From Microbacterium sp. Gd 4-13 (GTDB lineage: Bacteria; Actinomycetota; Actinomycetes; Actinomycetales; Microbacteriaceae), in contig NZ_QEIJ01000005.1 of NCBI RefSeq assembly GCF_003095395.1, forward strand, positions 1-64,000: a DNA stretch of 64,000 nucleotides, in the 5' to 3' direction. The stretch's first letter is position 1, and each line of letters opens with the position of its first letter. Shown piece after piece: positions 45,266 to 54,317 of the stretch. The notes beneath the pieces are model-generated. The model was given only the letters and a program-made list of their open reading frames with translations, was not told where the DNA came from and ran no database searches. The position numbers were made by a program, and so were the translations under genes.

Positions 45266-46237
45266 TCAGACCGCTGAGCTCGACCGCACCACGAGGGCGG
45301 GCGGGAGCGACACCAGGGGCGCGGCCTCTCGGCCCTCGATCAGTGCGATCAGGGTCGCGACGGCGCGCGCGCCGAGCTCGTCGAAGTCCTGACGGACGGT
45401 CGTGAGGGGCGGGCGGAACTCCGCCGCATCCACGATGTCGTCGAAGCCCACCACCGCGACGTCGTCGGGCACCCGCCGGCCGGCATCGGCGAAGGCGCGC
45501 AGGGCACCCAGCGCCATCTGGTCGTTCGCCACGAACACGGCCGTGGAATCGACAAGACCGGATGCTGCGGCGTGCCCCGACCGCGACGTCCAGTCGCCGC
45601 GGGCAACCGGCGGCGGGGTGACCCCCGCAGAGGAGAGCACCTCTCGCCAGCCGCGCTCGCGCTCGACGGCGGCGAAGGAGTCGGCGGGCCCCGCGAGATG
45701 GTGCACCGTCGGGTGCCCGAGATCGAGCAGGTGCCGGGTGGCCGCGGCCGCACCCGCGGCGTGGTCGGTCTGCACGAGGGCGAAGCGGTCGTCGGGGGCA
45801 GAGTCCACGGCGACGAGTCGCATGCCCTCGGGCACCGCGGCTTCGCGCGTGAGGGGGGTCGCTTCGTTCAGCACGATGGCACCGCCCACTCCCTCGTCGT
45901 GGAGCCGGGCGAACGCCTCGAGCATGCCCCGCTCGCCGCGGGCGGTGGCGACCGTGAGGGCGTAGTCGCCGGCGGCCGCGACCTCGGCGATGGACTGCAG
46001 CATCCGGGAATTGCCGACGGTCGCGAGCGTCGAGACGATGAGCCCGATCGTGCGGCTCTGCCCCGTGCGCAGCGCGCGAGCCGCGCGGTGCATGCGGTAG
46101 CCCAGATCGCTCATCGCGCGCTCGACGCGGGCACGGGTCTCAGGATCGACCCGCGGACTGTCGTTCGCCACCCGCGAGACGGTCTGCGCCGATACCCCCG
46201 CGCGCTCGGCGACATCCGCCATCGACACTCGCAGCAT
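45266..46237 (-). CDS. LacI/GalR-family transcriptional regulator
   Basis: 323 residues. N-terminal helix-turn-helix with hinge (SMADVAERAGVSAQTVSRVAND, ERAMSDLGYRMHRAARALRTG), then a periplasmic-binding-protein-like sensor (about 60-320: IGLIVSTLATV, VVGFDDIVDAAEFRPPLTTVRQDFDELG). ATG 46237 is chosen because GGGAGGTCAGG precedes it; 46255 is an alternative. Divergent from galT-galK with two near-identical operator-like sites between them, so it is very likely the galactose repressor, controlling itself and galTK. Confidence 0.92.
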   Translation of the reverse strand: MLRVSMADVAERAGVSAQTVSRVANDSPRVDPETRARVERAMSDLGYRMHRAARALRTGQSRTIGLIVSTLATVGNSRMLQSIAEVAAAGDYALTVATARGERGMLEAFARLHDEGVGGAIVLNEATPLTREAAVPEGMRLVAVDSAPDDRFALVQTDHAAGAAAATRHLLDLGHPTVHHLAGPADSFAAVERERGWREVLSSAGVTPPPVARGDWTSRSGHAAASGLVDSTAVFVANDQMALGALRAFADAGRRVPDDVAVVGFDDIVDAAEFRPPLTTVRQDFDELGARAVATLIALIEGREAAPLVSLPPALVVRSSSAV

Positions 46238-46255
46238 CCTGACCTCCCTGGTCAT

Positions 46256-46299
46256 GTTGACGATATCACGCGCGCAAGCTAGCGTGTTATCGTGAACAC
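46256..46299. promoter_or_regulatory. Twin LacI-type operators in the gal divergent promoter
   Basis: GTTGACGATATCAC (46256-46269) and the complement of 46284-46297 (GTTCACGATAACAC) agree at 12 of 14 positions and are 28 bp apart. The second is part of the near-palindrome GTGTTATCGTGAACAC (46284-46299), which overlaps the GTG start of galT at 46292. Confidence 0.65.
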
Positions 46300-47467
46300 G
46301 CAACGCATCGACGCGGTCCCCCTCGGCGGGGGAGTCGCGAAGCGCTCCACCCGCCTCGCCGACGGTCGGGAGCTCATCTACTTCGACGACCCGGGCACTG
46401 CCCTGGGCCCCGATCGCGCGATCGACGAGCGCACCCTCGACCCGAGGCCGGCGACGGCGACGATGCGGCAGGACGTGCTCACCGGCGACTGGATCTCGAT
46501 CGCCTCCGCCCGGCAGAACCGTGCGTTCCTTCCGCCGGCGAACCTCGACCCGCTGGCACCGCAGACGCCGACCAACCCGTCGGAGATCCCCTCGCTCTAC
46601 GACGTCGCCGTGTTCGAGAACAAGTCGCCCTCCTTCGGCCCCGCGCTCGCGCAGGCCACCGGCGACGCCCCCGCCGGAGACGATGCTCCGGCCGGCGACG
46701 ACGACCTCGTCGAGCTCGGCCTCGGACGCAGCCGCACCTCGGTCGGCCGCTGCGAGGTCGTGTGCTTCAGCCCGGCCCACGAAGGGTCGTTCGGCTCACT
46801 GGGCGTCGTCCGTGCCCGCACCGTCATCGAGGCGTGGGCCGACCGGACCGCCGCACTGTCGGCGCTCCCGGGCATCGAGCAGGTGTTCCCGTTCGAGAAC
46901 CGCGGCGAGCAGATCGGCGTCACCCTCGCGCACCCGCACGGCCAGATCTACTCCTACCCCTACGTCACCCCGCGCACGCGCCGTCAGCTCGAGGCCGTCG
47001 AGAAGGTCGGCGGCGACCTGTTCGCCCGCATCCTCGAGTCGGAGCAGTCGTCCGAACGCGTGGTCGTGCGGGGCGAGCATTGGACGGCGTTCGTGCCGTT
47101 CGCCGCGCGCTGGCCGATCGAGGTGCATCTGCTCCCCCACCGCCATATCCCCGACCTCGCCGCGACCAGCGACGCCGAGCGCGACGAACTCGCCCCGCTC
47201 TACCTGCGGCTGCTCCGCGGCATCGACGCTCTCTACGACACCCCGACCCCCTACATCGCCGCCTGGCACCAGGCGCCCGTACGTGTCGGTCGCGACGGCA
47301 TCCGCCTGCACCTGCAGCTGACGTCGCCGCGGCGCGCGGCCGACAAGCTCAAGTTCCTCGCCGGCAGCGAATCGGCCATGGGTGCGTGGATCGCCGACGT
47401 CACCCCCGAGTCCCAGGCCGAGCGCATCCGCGCGGCCATCGCATCCGTTCCCGAGGTGTGCGAATGA
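46292..47467 (+). CDS. galT: Galactose-1-phosphate uridylyltransferase
   Basis: 391 residues; second step of the Leloir pathway. The HIT-like active site LAHPHGQIYSYPY holds the nucleophilic His; further elements are RQDVLTGDWISIASARQNRAF, FENKSPSF, CEVVCFSPAHEGSF and WHQAPVRV. Residues about 128-142 carry a short acidic repeat (GDDAPAGDD) not needed by the fold. GTG start at 46292 lies inside the operator and has no ribosome site, so the message is probably leaderless. Stop overlaps galK (ATGA). Confidence 0.95.
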   Translation: MNTQRIDAVPLGGGVAKRSTRLADGRELIYFDDPGTALGPDRAIDERTLDPRPATATMRQDVLTGDWISIASARQNRAFLPPANLDPLAPQTPTNPSEIPSLYDVAVFENKSPSFGPALAQATGDAPAGDDAPAGDDDLVELGLGRSRTSVGRCEVVCFSPAHEGSFGSLGVVRARTVIEAWADRTAALSALPGIEQVFPFENRGEQIGVTLAHPHGQIYSYPYVTPRTRRQLEAVEKVGGDLFARILESEQSSERVVVRGEHWTAFVPFAARWPIEVHLLPHRHIPDLAATSDAERDELAPLYLRLLRGIDALYDTPTPYIAAWHQAPVRVGRDGIRLHLQLTSPRRAADKLKFLAGSESAMGAWIADVTPESQAERIRAAIASVPEVCE

Positions 47468-48630
47468 CCGTGTCGCTCTCCGCAGCATCCGCCCTGCTGG
47501 CCACCCTCACCGATCGCGCTCCCGAGGGGGTGTGGTCGGCTCCGGGCCGTGTCAACCTCATCGGTGAGCACACCGACTACAACGAGGGCTTCGTGCTGCC
47601 GTTCGCGATCGGGCACCGCACGGCCGCGGCCCTCGCGGTGCGCGACGACGACGTCATCCGGGTAGCCAGCACGTTCGCCGACGGACCCGTCGAGGTCGCG
47701 CTCTCCCAGCTCGACGCGGCGATCGACGCCGGCGGGCTCGGGTGGGCCGCCTACCCGCTGGGCGTCGCGTGGGCGCTGCGCGCCGCGTCGACCGCGGGCA
47801 TCGCGCGCGGTGTCGACATCGCCATCGCGTCCGACGTGCCCGTCGGCGCCGGGCTGTCGTCGTCGGCGGCCATCGAGAGCTCGGTCGCCTCGGCCCTCAA
47901 CGACGTGTGGGGCGCGGGCCTCGACCTCGTCGCGCTCGCCCGCGTCGGGCGGATCGCCGAGAACGACGCGGTCGGGGCTCCCACCGGCATCATGGACCAG
48001 ATGGCGTCGATGCTCGGCCGCCCGGATGCGGCGACCTTCCTCGACTGCCGCACGCTCGAGGCCGACTCCGTCGACCTCGGGTTCGACGCGGCAGGGCTCG
48101 AGATCCTCGTCGTCGACACCCGCGTCGAGCACGCGCACTCGTCGGGCGGGTACCGCGAGCGTCGCGCGTCGTGCGAAGCGGGCGCCGCCGCGCTCGGCGT
48201 CACCTGGCTGCGCGACGTCTCGGTCGCCGACCTCGACCGCGCACGCGAGATCCTCGACGACGAGACCTTCCGCCGAGTGCGTCACATCGTGACCGAGAAC
48301 CAGCGCGTCCTCGACACGGTGGCGACCCTGCGCGCAGACGGACCGACGGCGATCGGCGAGCTGCTGACGGCGTCGCACGCGTCGATGCGAGACGACTTCG
48401 AGATCTCGGTGCCCGAGCTCGACCTCGCCGTCGACACGGCGCTCGAGGCCGGCGCCCTCGGCGCGCGGATGACCGGCGGCGGGTTCGGCGGGTCGGCGAT
48501 CGCACTTCTGCCGCGCGAGAAGATCGCGGATGCTGCGGCCGCGGTCGAGCGCGCCTTCACCGCCGCGGGCTACACCGCCCCGCACCTGTTCACCGTCGCC
48601 GCCTCGGAGGGCGCCCGGCGCGACGCCTGA
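47464..48630 (+). CDS. galK: Galactokinase
   Basis: 388 residues, GHMP kinase; phosphorylates galactose. Signature APGRVNLIGEHTDYNEGFVLPFAI at the N-terminus, ATP-binding PVGAGLSSSAAIESSVA, catalytic Asp region GAPTGIMDQMASMLG, and ARMTGGGFGGSAIAL at the C-terminus. ATG 47464 overlaps the galT stop by four bases. Together with galT and pgm it makes a route from galactose to glucose-6-P; galE is not seen in the window. Confidence 0.97.
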   Translation: MTVSLSAASALLATLTDRAPEGVWSAPGRVNLIGEHTDYNEGFVLPFAIGHRTAAALAVRDDDVIRVASTFADGPVEVALSQLDAAIDAGGLGWAAYPLGVAWALRAASTAGIARGVDIAIASDVPVGAGLSSSAAIESSVASALNDVWGAGLDLVALARVGRIAENDAVGAPTGIMDQMASMLGRPDAATFLDCRTLEADSVDLGFDAAGLEILVVDTRVEHAHSSGGYRERRASCEAGAAALGVTWLRDVSVADLDRAREILDDETFRRVRHIVTENQRVLDTVATLRADGPTAIGELLTASHASMRDDFEISVPELDLAVDTALEAGALGARMTGGGFGGSAIALLPREKIADAAAAVERAFTAAGYTAPHLFTVAASEGARRDA

Positions 48631-48797
48631 CCCGATCTCTCGACGCTCCGAGGATGCCGCCGCGTTCGGCGGGATCGCGTCTGCGAAGCCTCCGGTGGGC
48701 GTGAGCGCCGCAGCATCCGTTCTTCGACGCATGGTCGGTCTGCGGCGTCGAGCGCAAGCGGGCCTCCCACCGAGGGGCGGCGTGCCACTGTGGAGCC

Positions 48798-49643
48798 ATG
48801 CGTATCGCACTGACGGGATCATCGGGAAAATTGGGCACGGTCGTCGCCCGCGAACTGCGCGAGCACGGGCACGAGGTGATCGGCCTCGACGTGGTCGGCA
48901 CCCGCGGACCGGGGTTCGTCCAGGTCGACCTCACCGACTACGGGCAGGTGATCGATGCCCTCGCCGGCGTGGGCGACCAGCACGACGGGGTCGATGCGCT
49001 CGTGCACCTCGGGGCGATCCCGGCACCCGGCATCCGCTCCGACATCGCGACGTTCCACAACAACATCACCGCGAGCTTCAACGTGTTCTGGGCGGCCGTC
49101 CGGCTCGGCATCGACCGGATCGTGTACGCCTCGAGCGAGACGGTGCTGGGGCTGCCGTTCGACGTGCCGCCGCCGTACATCCCCGTCGACGAGGAGTACC
49201 CGGCTCGTCCAGAATCGGTGTACTCCCTCGTGAAGCACCTCGAGGAGCAGCTCGCGATCGAGCTCGTGCGCTGGAACCCGCAGCTGTCGATCACCGCGCT
49301 GCGCTTCTCGAACGTCATGGTGCCCGACGACTACGACGAGTTCCCGTCGTTCGACGCCGACGCGACGACCCGCAAGTGGAACCTGTGGGGCTACATCGAT
49401 GCCCGCGACGGCGCCCAGGCGGTCGAGCGTGCGCTCGAGATCGCCCCGCCCGGATTCGACCGCTTCATCATCGCCGCAGCCGACACCGTGATGGATCGCC
49501 CGAACGCCGAGCTCATCGCCGAGGTGTTCCCCGGGGTGGAGCTGCGCGGCGAGTTCGGCGACCACGACACCCTGCTGTCGATCGACAAGGCACGTCGCCT
49601 CCTCGGCTACGCCCCGCAGCACTCCTGGCGCGACCCCCGCTGA
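48798..49643 (+). CDS. NAD-dependent epimerase/dehydratase family protein
   Basis: 281 residues, extended SDR fold. N-terminal NAD motif LTGSSGKLGTVVAREL, VHLGAIPAPG, Ser in YASSETVLG and the catalytic YSLVK (Tyr-x3-Lys). After the fold come FSNVM, WNLWGYIDARDGAQAVERAL and a short C-terminus. It lies 167 bases after galK, but the N-terminus and the loop GVGDQHDGVDALVHLG are not those of a classical UDP-galactose 4-epimerase, so galE activity is only a possibility. Confidence 0.88.
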   Translation: MRIALTGSSGKLGTVVARELREHGHEVIGLDVVGTRGPGFVQVDLTDYGQVIDALAGVGDQHDGVDALVHLGAIPAPGIRSDIATFHNNITASFNVFWAAVRLGIDRIVYASSETVLGLPFDVPPPYIPVDEEYPARPESVYSLVKHLEEQLAIELVRWNPQLSITALRFSNVMVPDDYDEFPSFDADATTRKWNLWGYIDARDGAQAVERALEIAPPGFDRFIIAAADTVMDRPNAELIAEVFPGVELRGEFGDHDTLLSIDKARRLLGYAPQHSWRDPR

Positions 49644-49677
49644 CCCCGGATGCCGGGGCGGCTCCGCCGCATCCGAT

Positions 49678-49746
49678 CAACACTCTCCCGCTCGAACCCA
49701 CACGCCCGCGCTGCCGCGGGGTGTGGATTCGAGCAGTTGAGTGTGG
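49678..49746. terminator. Large nested inverted repeat between convergent genes
   Basis: Inner stem CTCGAACCCACAC (49691-49703) with GTGTGGATTCGAG (49721-49733), one mismatch, and an outer complement CAACACTC (49678-49685) with GAGTGTGG (49739-49746). Located between converging epimerase and LLM genes; probable bidirectional terminator. Confidence 0.65.
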
Positions 49747-49777
49747 AGCGGATGCTGCGCCCCGACGCGAGGCGCGC

Positions 49778-50764
49778 TCAGCGCAGCGCCGGCACGACCT
49801 CGCGCTCGAAGAGGTCCACACCGGAGCGGTCGTAGGCCGCCTCGGGGAAGTAGTGGATGGCGTAGCCGAGGCCCGCGGCGGCCCGTTCGGAGAGACGCTC
49901 GACGATCTGCTCGGGGGTGCCGAACGCGGGCGACTCGCGGTAGTCGCGTTCCATCTGCGCGGCCCGCTCGGCTCCGACGTGGGGCGTCAGGCGGGCGATG
50001 ACCGCGTCGAGCCGATCGGACGCTTCCGCCTCGGTCGCAGCGACGATCGTGTTGAAGTTCGTCGATCGGGTGATCTCGTCGAAGTCGCGGCCGAGCGCGT
50101 CGGTGTGACCGCGCAACACCTCGGACTTGTGGGCGAACTCCTCGATCGAGCTGCCGAAGTTCGTGTACGAGGCGTACTTGGCCGCGATCTTGAGCGTGAC
50201 CTTCTCGCCGCCACCGGCGATCCAGAGCGGGATGCCGCCCTCCTGCAGCGGGAGCGGCCGGACGATCGCACCGTCCGCCTGGTAGTAGGTGCCGTCGAGG
50301 GTCGCCGAACCGGTCGTCCACGCCTGGTGCATGATCTCCACGCCCTCGCGGAGACGCCCGAGCCGCTCGGCGATCGGCGGGAAGCCGTAACCGTACGCCC
50401 GCCACTCGTGCTCGTACCAGCCGCCGCCGATGCCCATCTCGGCGCGCCCGCCCGAGATCAGGTCGACGGTCGCGGCGACCTTGGCGAGGTAGGCCGGGTT
50501 GCGGTAGCCCATGCACGTGCACATCTGACCGAGGCGGATGCGGTCGGTCGAGGCGGCGAACGCCGACATGAGCGTCCACGCTTCGTGCGTGGCTTCCTCG
50601 CTCGGCACGGGGGTCGTGTGGAAGTGGTCGTACACCCACAGCGACTCCCACGGACCCTCGTCGGCGTCCTGCGCGAGAGAGGCCATGACGCGCCAGTGGT
50701 CGGCGGGGGCGATGTCGACGAGGTCGAAGCGCCAGCCCTGGGGAATGAAGAGTCCGAATCGCAT
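49778..50764 (-). CDS. LLM-class (F420-type) flavin-dependent oxidoreductase
   Basis: 328 residues, luciferase-like barrel of the F420-dependent type (MRFGLFIPQGWRFDLVDI, ESLWVYDHFHTTPVPS, LGQMCTCMGYRNPAYLAKVAATVDLISGGRAEMGIGGGWYEHEWRAYGYGFP, LWIAGGGEKVTLKIAAKYA). The SGGRAE and GGGW patterns are those of TIGR03560-like F420 proteins. ATG 50764. It is four bases downstream of the methyltransferase stop on the same strand; the grouping has no obvious metabolic logic. Substrate unknown. Confidence 0.9.
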   Translation of the reverse strand: MRFGLFIPQGWRFDLVDIAPADHWRVMASLAQDADEGPWESLWVYDHFHTTPVPSEEATHEAWTLMSAFAASTDRIRLGQMCTCMGYRNPAYLAKVAATVDLISGGRAEMGIGGGWYEHEWRAYGYGFPPIAERLGRLREGVEIMHQAWTTGSATLDGTYYQADGAIVRPLPLQEGGIPLWIAGGGEKVTLKIAAKYASYTNFGSSIEEFAHKSEVLRGHTDALGRDFDEITRSTNFNTIVAATEAEASDRLDAVIARLTPHVGAERAAQMERDYRESPAFGTPEQIVERLSERAAAGLGYAIHYFPEAAYDRSGVDLFEREVVPALR

Positions 50765-50768
50765 GGAC

Positions 50769-51845
50769 TCAGGCTACGGGGGCGGAGGCGACCTCGACCA
50801 CGGTCGCGTGCGGTATCCGCTCGCGCATGACCGCGACGGCGGCGGGATTGTCGTCGACGAGCACCGCGTGCCGACCGAGGGCCGCGGCGACCGCCCCGGT
50901 GGTGCCGCTGCCGGCGAAGAGGTCGAGCACGTGATCGCCCTCGCGGCTCGACGCCTGCACGATGCGTCGGAGGATGCCCTCCGGCTTCTGCGTCGGATAA
51001 CCGGTCTTCTCGCGCCCGGTCGTCGGCACGATCGTGTGCCACCACACGTCGGTGGGGAGCTTGCCCCGCGCCACCTTCTCGGCGGTGACCAGACCCGGCG
51101 CCATATAGGGCTCGCGGTCGACCGATTCGGAGTCGAAGTGGTAGCGCTGCGGGTTCTTCACGTAGACGAGGATCGTGTCGTGCTTCGTCGGCCACCGCCG
51201 GCGGGTCTTCGCCCCGTAGTCGTAGGCCCAGATGAGTTCGTTCAGGAACCGCTCGCGCCCGAACAGGGCATCCATCAGCACCTTGGCGTAGTGCGCCTCG
51301 CGGTAGTCGAGGTGGAGGTAGAGGGTGCCGTCGTCGGCGAGCAGCCGCCATGCCTCGACCAGCCGCGGCTCCAGAAACCCCCAGTAGTCGTCGAACCGGT
51401 CGTCGTAGGCCCGCAGATCTCCGCGCAGCCGCTCGTACTCGCGCCCGTGGAACCCGCGCCACACGATGGTCTGCGCGGCATCCTCGCCCGTACTCAGGAC
51501 GGATGCTGCGACCTCGGCGTCGCGCTCGCGTGATTCCGCGGTCTCTGCCGCTGCCGCCCCGGGTTCATCCTGAGTTGTGACTGCAGACGACGCCGCAGCC
51601 GTACCGGACGCAGCCGCAGCCGTACCGGGCGCAGCCGCAGCCGTATCGGGCGCAGCCTCGTCGGGGGTGGGCGCCGGCGCCCACGTGCGGGCGGTCTCGA
51701 CCGCGCGCTCGCGCGTGCGCCCGGTGTTGAAGGGCGGGTCGAGGTAGACCAGCGTGAAGGCGCCGTCGGCCAGGGCCGCGGCGGCGGCGAGGTTGTCTCC
51801 CGAGTAGATCTGCACCGATCCGGGGAGGGCGGCGCCGGAGGTCAC
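50769..51845 (-). CDS. Site-specific DNA methyltransferase (beta class), orphan
   Basis: 358 residues. Catalytic motif IV LVYLDPPFNTG (DPPF at 36-39) comes before the SAM-binding motif I LDLFAGSGTTG (about 308-317), the order of beta-class amino-methyltransferases (N6-adenine or N4-cytosine). The region between, with KHDTILVYVKNPQRYHF and GYPTQKPEGILRRIV, contains the target-recognition part. Residues about 48-110 are a low-complexity Ala-rich insert encoded partly by a 21-bp repeat. GTG start 51845 overlaps the stop of the lipoate ligase gene (GTGA). No restriction endonuclease gene is nearby. Confidence 0.88.
   Translation of the reverse strand: MTSGAALPGSVQIYSGDNLAAAAALADGAFTLVYLDPPFNTGRTRERAVETARTWAPAPTPDEAAPDTAAAAPGTAAAASGTAAASSAVTTQDEPGAAAAETAESRERDAEVAASVLSTGEDAAQTIVWRGFHGREYERLRGDLRAYDDRFDDYWGFLEPRLVEAWRLLADDGTLYLHLDYREAHYAKVLMDALFGRERFLNELIWAYDYGAKTRRRWPTKHDTILVYVKNPQRYHFDSESVDREPYMAPGLVTAEKVARGKLPTDVWWHTIVPTTGREKTGYPTQKPEGILRRIVQASSREGDHVLDLFAGSGTTGAVAAALGRHAVLVDDNPAAVAVMRERIPHATVVEVASAPVA
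51592..51654. repeat. Three tandem 21-bp repeats inside the methyltransferase gene
   Basis: Units at 51592-51612, 51613-51633 and 51634-51654, each beginning GCCGCAGCCGTA, differing by one or two bases. In frame they add a seven-residue Ala-rich unit (GTAAAAP/S-like) per copy, so copy-number change would not shift the frame. Confidence 0.8.
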
Positions 51846-52891
51846 GGCACCCGGTGCAGCCAGGCGTCGCTCGAGAACTTCGATGCCACGAGCGCCTCGG
51901 CCTCGGCGTACTCCTCGTCGCTGATGCGGCCGGGTACGGCTCCGTACAGGGTGGAGAACGTCGAGATGAAGCGGTCGATGATCTGCTCGCGCGGAAGGCC
52001 GGTTTGGCTGCGCAGCGGATCGACCCGCTTGGCGGCCGAGACCGTGCCCTTGTCGCTGAGCTTCTCGCGGCCGATCCGCAGCACCTCGGTCAGCGTCTGG
52101 CCGTCCATGTCGTAGCTGAGGGTCGCGTGGTGCAGGACGCCGCCGTTGGCGAGTCGCTTCTGCGCGGCACCGCCGATCTTGCCGTGGGGCCCGGCGATGT
52201 CGTTGAGCGGTTGGTAGGTCGCGTCGATGCCGAGCGACTGCAACGCCTGCAGCACCCAGTCGTCGAGGAACGCGTAGGAGTCGGCGAAGGTCATGCCGGC
52301 GACGAGCGAGGCCGGCACGTAGAGCGAGTACGTCACGATCGAGTTCGCGGCCATGAGCATCGCCCCGCCACCCGAGATCCGTCGCACGACGTCGAAGCCG
52401 TGGCGGGCGGCGGCCGCCGGGTCGACCTCGTTGCGATACGACTGAAACGAACCGATGACGACGGCGCTCTCGTCCCACTCCCACAGGCGCAGGCTGGGCC
52501 GGCGCCGGCCGTCGCCGACGCGAGTGGTGAGCACCTCATCGAGGGCGAGATTCATGCGCGGCGAGACGGGCTTGTCGTGCAGCACCTCCCACTCGAAGTC
52601 CTTCCACCCGGGGGCGGTGATGAGGGCGCGGCGGACGGCCGTGGCGACCGACTCCGGCGTGAAGCCGAGCAGCTGAGCGCCCTCGGGCAACGCCGCGCGG
52701 ATCGCGGCGGCGATCGTCGGCACGTCGGACTCGACGGCGAGGCCGTTCACCGCCGCGTCGATGTCGTCGAGCGCGGAGTCGGGCTCGAGGAAGAAGTCGC
52801 CTGCGAGGTGGAACCCCGAGATGCGGCCGTTGACGTTGTCGAGGTCGACGACGACGAGCTTGCCGCCGGGTACCTTGTATTCGCCGTGCAT
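51842..52891 (-). CDS. Lipoate-protein ligase family protein with accessory domain at the N-terminus
   Basis: 349 residues. The first ~90 residues (HGEYKVPGGKLVVVDLDN, GRISGFHLAGDFFLEPDSAL) match the small accessory domain that in E. coli LplA lies at the C-terminus and in some archaea is a separate LplB protein. The catalytic domain follows (about 100-345): RMNLALDEVL, VVIGSFQSYRNEVD, VVRRISGGGAMLM and the Lys of HGKIGGAAQKR that contacts lipoyl-AMP. It attaches lipoate (or octanoate) to dehydrogenase E2 domains. ATG 52891. Methyltransferase gene follows with a four-base overlap. Confidence 0.9.
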   Translation of the reverse strand: MHGEYKVPGGKLVVVDLDNVNGRISGFHLAGDFFLEPDSALDDIDAAVNGLAVESDVPTIAAAIRAALPEGAQLLGFTPESVATAVRRALITAPGWKDFEWEVLHDKPVSPRMNLALDEVLTTRVGDGRRRPSLRLWEWDESAVVIGSFQSYRNEVDPAAAARHGFDVVRRISGGGAMLMAANSIVTYSLYVPASLVAGMTFADSYAFLDDWVLQALQSLGIDATYQPLNDIAGPHGKIGGAAQKRLANGGVLHHATLSYDMDGQTLTEVLRIGREKLSDKGTVSAAKRVDPLRSQTGLPREQIIDRFISTFSTLYGAVPGRISDEEYAEAEALVASKFSSDAWLHRVP

Positions 52892-53025
52892 AGGGAGAGC
52901 CTACGCACCCGGCGGCGGGGACGTCAGCGGGCGGGACGTGGGGCTCCGCCCCGGGGTCGCGGTCGACGAGGTCGTGGCGGCGACGGAGCCCGCCTCATCG
53001 TCGCCGACGCGCTTAGGGTGAACGC

Positions 53026-54210
53026 ATGACCACGGACGACGTCGTTCTCGTTTCCGCCGCTCGCACCCCGCAGGGGCGCCTGAAAGGGCAGCTGTCTTCG
53101 CTCTCCGCCACCGAGCTCGGCTCGATCGCGATACGCGCGGCCCTCGAGCGCGGCTCCGTGCCCGCCGACGCGGTCGACGCGGTACTCGCCGGCCAGGTGC
53201 TGCAGGCGGGAGCGGGGCAGAATCCTGCCCGCCAGGCGGCGCGGGGGGCCGGCATCCCCTGGGGCGTCCACGCCGCGACGATCAACAAGGTGTGCCTGTC
53301 GGGGCTCACCGCCGTGATCGACGCCAAACGCATGATCGACGCCGGAGACGCGAAGGTGGTGGTCGCGGCCGGCATGGAGTCGATGAGCCGCGCGCCGCAC
53401 CTGCTGATGGGCTCGCGCGAGGGGTGGGCCTACGGGTCGGTCGAGGCTCTCGACCACATGGCGCACGACGGGCTCACCGACGCGACCGACAACGAGAGCA
53501 TGGGCGCCTCCACCGAGCGCGCGAACGAGCGGTTCGCCGTGAGCCGCGAGGCTCAGGATGCTGTCGCCGCCCGCTCGCACCAGCGCGCGGCCGCGGCGCA
53601 GGAGGCCGGAGTGTTCGACGCGGAGATCGCGGTCGTCGAAGTGCCGCAGCGCAAGGGCGCCCCGGTCGTCGTGTCGCGCGACGAGGGCATCCGCCCCGAC
53701 ACCACCGTCGAGACGCTCGCGGGCCTGCGCCCCGCCTTCGCCGCCGGCGGGTCGCTCACCGCCGGCAACTCCTCCCCGATCTCCGACGGGGCGTCGGCGG
53801 TCGTGCTGACGACCCGCTCGCACGCCGCCGAGAACGGCTGGCCGGTCCTGGCCGTCGTCGGCGCCCACGGGCAGGTGGCCGGACCCGACAACTCCCTGCA
53901 CGAACAGCCCGCGCGTGCCATCGAGGCGGCGATGGCGAGGCAGGGCATCGTCGCCGCCGACCTCGACGTCGTCGAGATCAACGAGGCGTTCGGCGCCGTC
54001 GTCGCGCGCTCGCAGGCCGAGCTCGGTCTCTCCGACGACGTCGTGAACATCCACGGCGGCGGGATCGCGATCGGTCACCCGATCGGCGCATCGGGCAACC
54101 GCCTCGTCGTGCACGCCGCGCACGAGCTCGTCCGTCGCGGCTCGGGCACTGCCGCCGTCGCCCTCTGCGGCGGGGGCGGCCAGGGCGACGCCCTCATCCT
54201 CACGCGGTAG
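53026..54210 (+). CDS. Acetyl-CoA C-acetyltransferase (thiolase)
   Basis: 394 residues, thiolase fold. Nucleophilic Cys90 in NKVCLSGLTAV, then INEAFGAVV, the His of GGGIAIGHPIGASGNR and the second Cys in ALCGGGGQGDAL. N-terminal SAARTPQGRLKG and ESMSRAPHLL are typical of biosynthetic acetoacetyl-CoA thiolases. ATG 53026. Divergent from the lipoate ligase gene and isolated from other fatty-acid genes in the window; ends before a strong terminator. Confidence 0.95.
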   Translation: MTTDDVVLVSAARTPQGRLKGQLSSLSATELGSIAIRAALERGSVPADAVDAVLAGQVLQAGAGQNPARQAARGAGIPWGVHAATINKVCLSGLTAVIDAKRMIDAGDAKVVVAAGMESMSRAPHLLMGSREGWAYGSVEALDHMAHDGLTDATDNESMGASTERANERFAVSREAQDAVAARSHQRAAAAQEAGVFDAEIAVVEVPQRKGAPVVVSRDEGIRPDTTVETLAGLRPAFAAGGSLTAGNSSPISDGASAVVLTTRSHAAENGWPVLAVVGAHGQVAGPDNSLHEQPARAIEAAMARQGIVAADLDVVEINEAFGAVVARSQAELGLSDDVVNIHGGGIAIGHPIGASGNRLVVHAAHELVRRGSGTAAVALCGGGGQGDALILTR

Positions 54211-54241
54211 CGGAGCCCCGCCGCATCCGCTCGGCCCCGAG

Positions 54242-54291
54242 AGCCCAGAACACCCGGACGCGCATCCCGCGTGCTCCGGGTGTTCTGGGCT
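54242..54291. terminator. Strong hairpin between convergent thiolase and MMPL genes
   Basis: Perfect 17-bp inverted repeat AGCCCAGAACACCCGGA (54242-54258) with its complement (54275-54291), 16-nt loop, followed on the plus strand by TTTC. Rho-independent-type terminator for the thiolase, probably bidirectional. Confidence 0.85.
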
Positions 54292-54317
54292 TTCGACGTG
54301 GGTGGGAGGGGGGAGGG

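Noticed and set aside
51592-51654. CRISPR-like repeat array
   Set aside because: Units are directly adjacent without spacers, only three copies, in frame inside a coding region.
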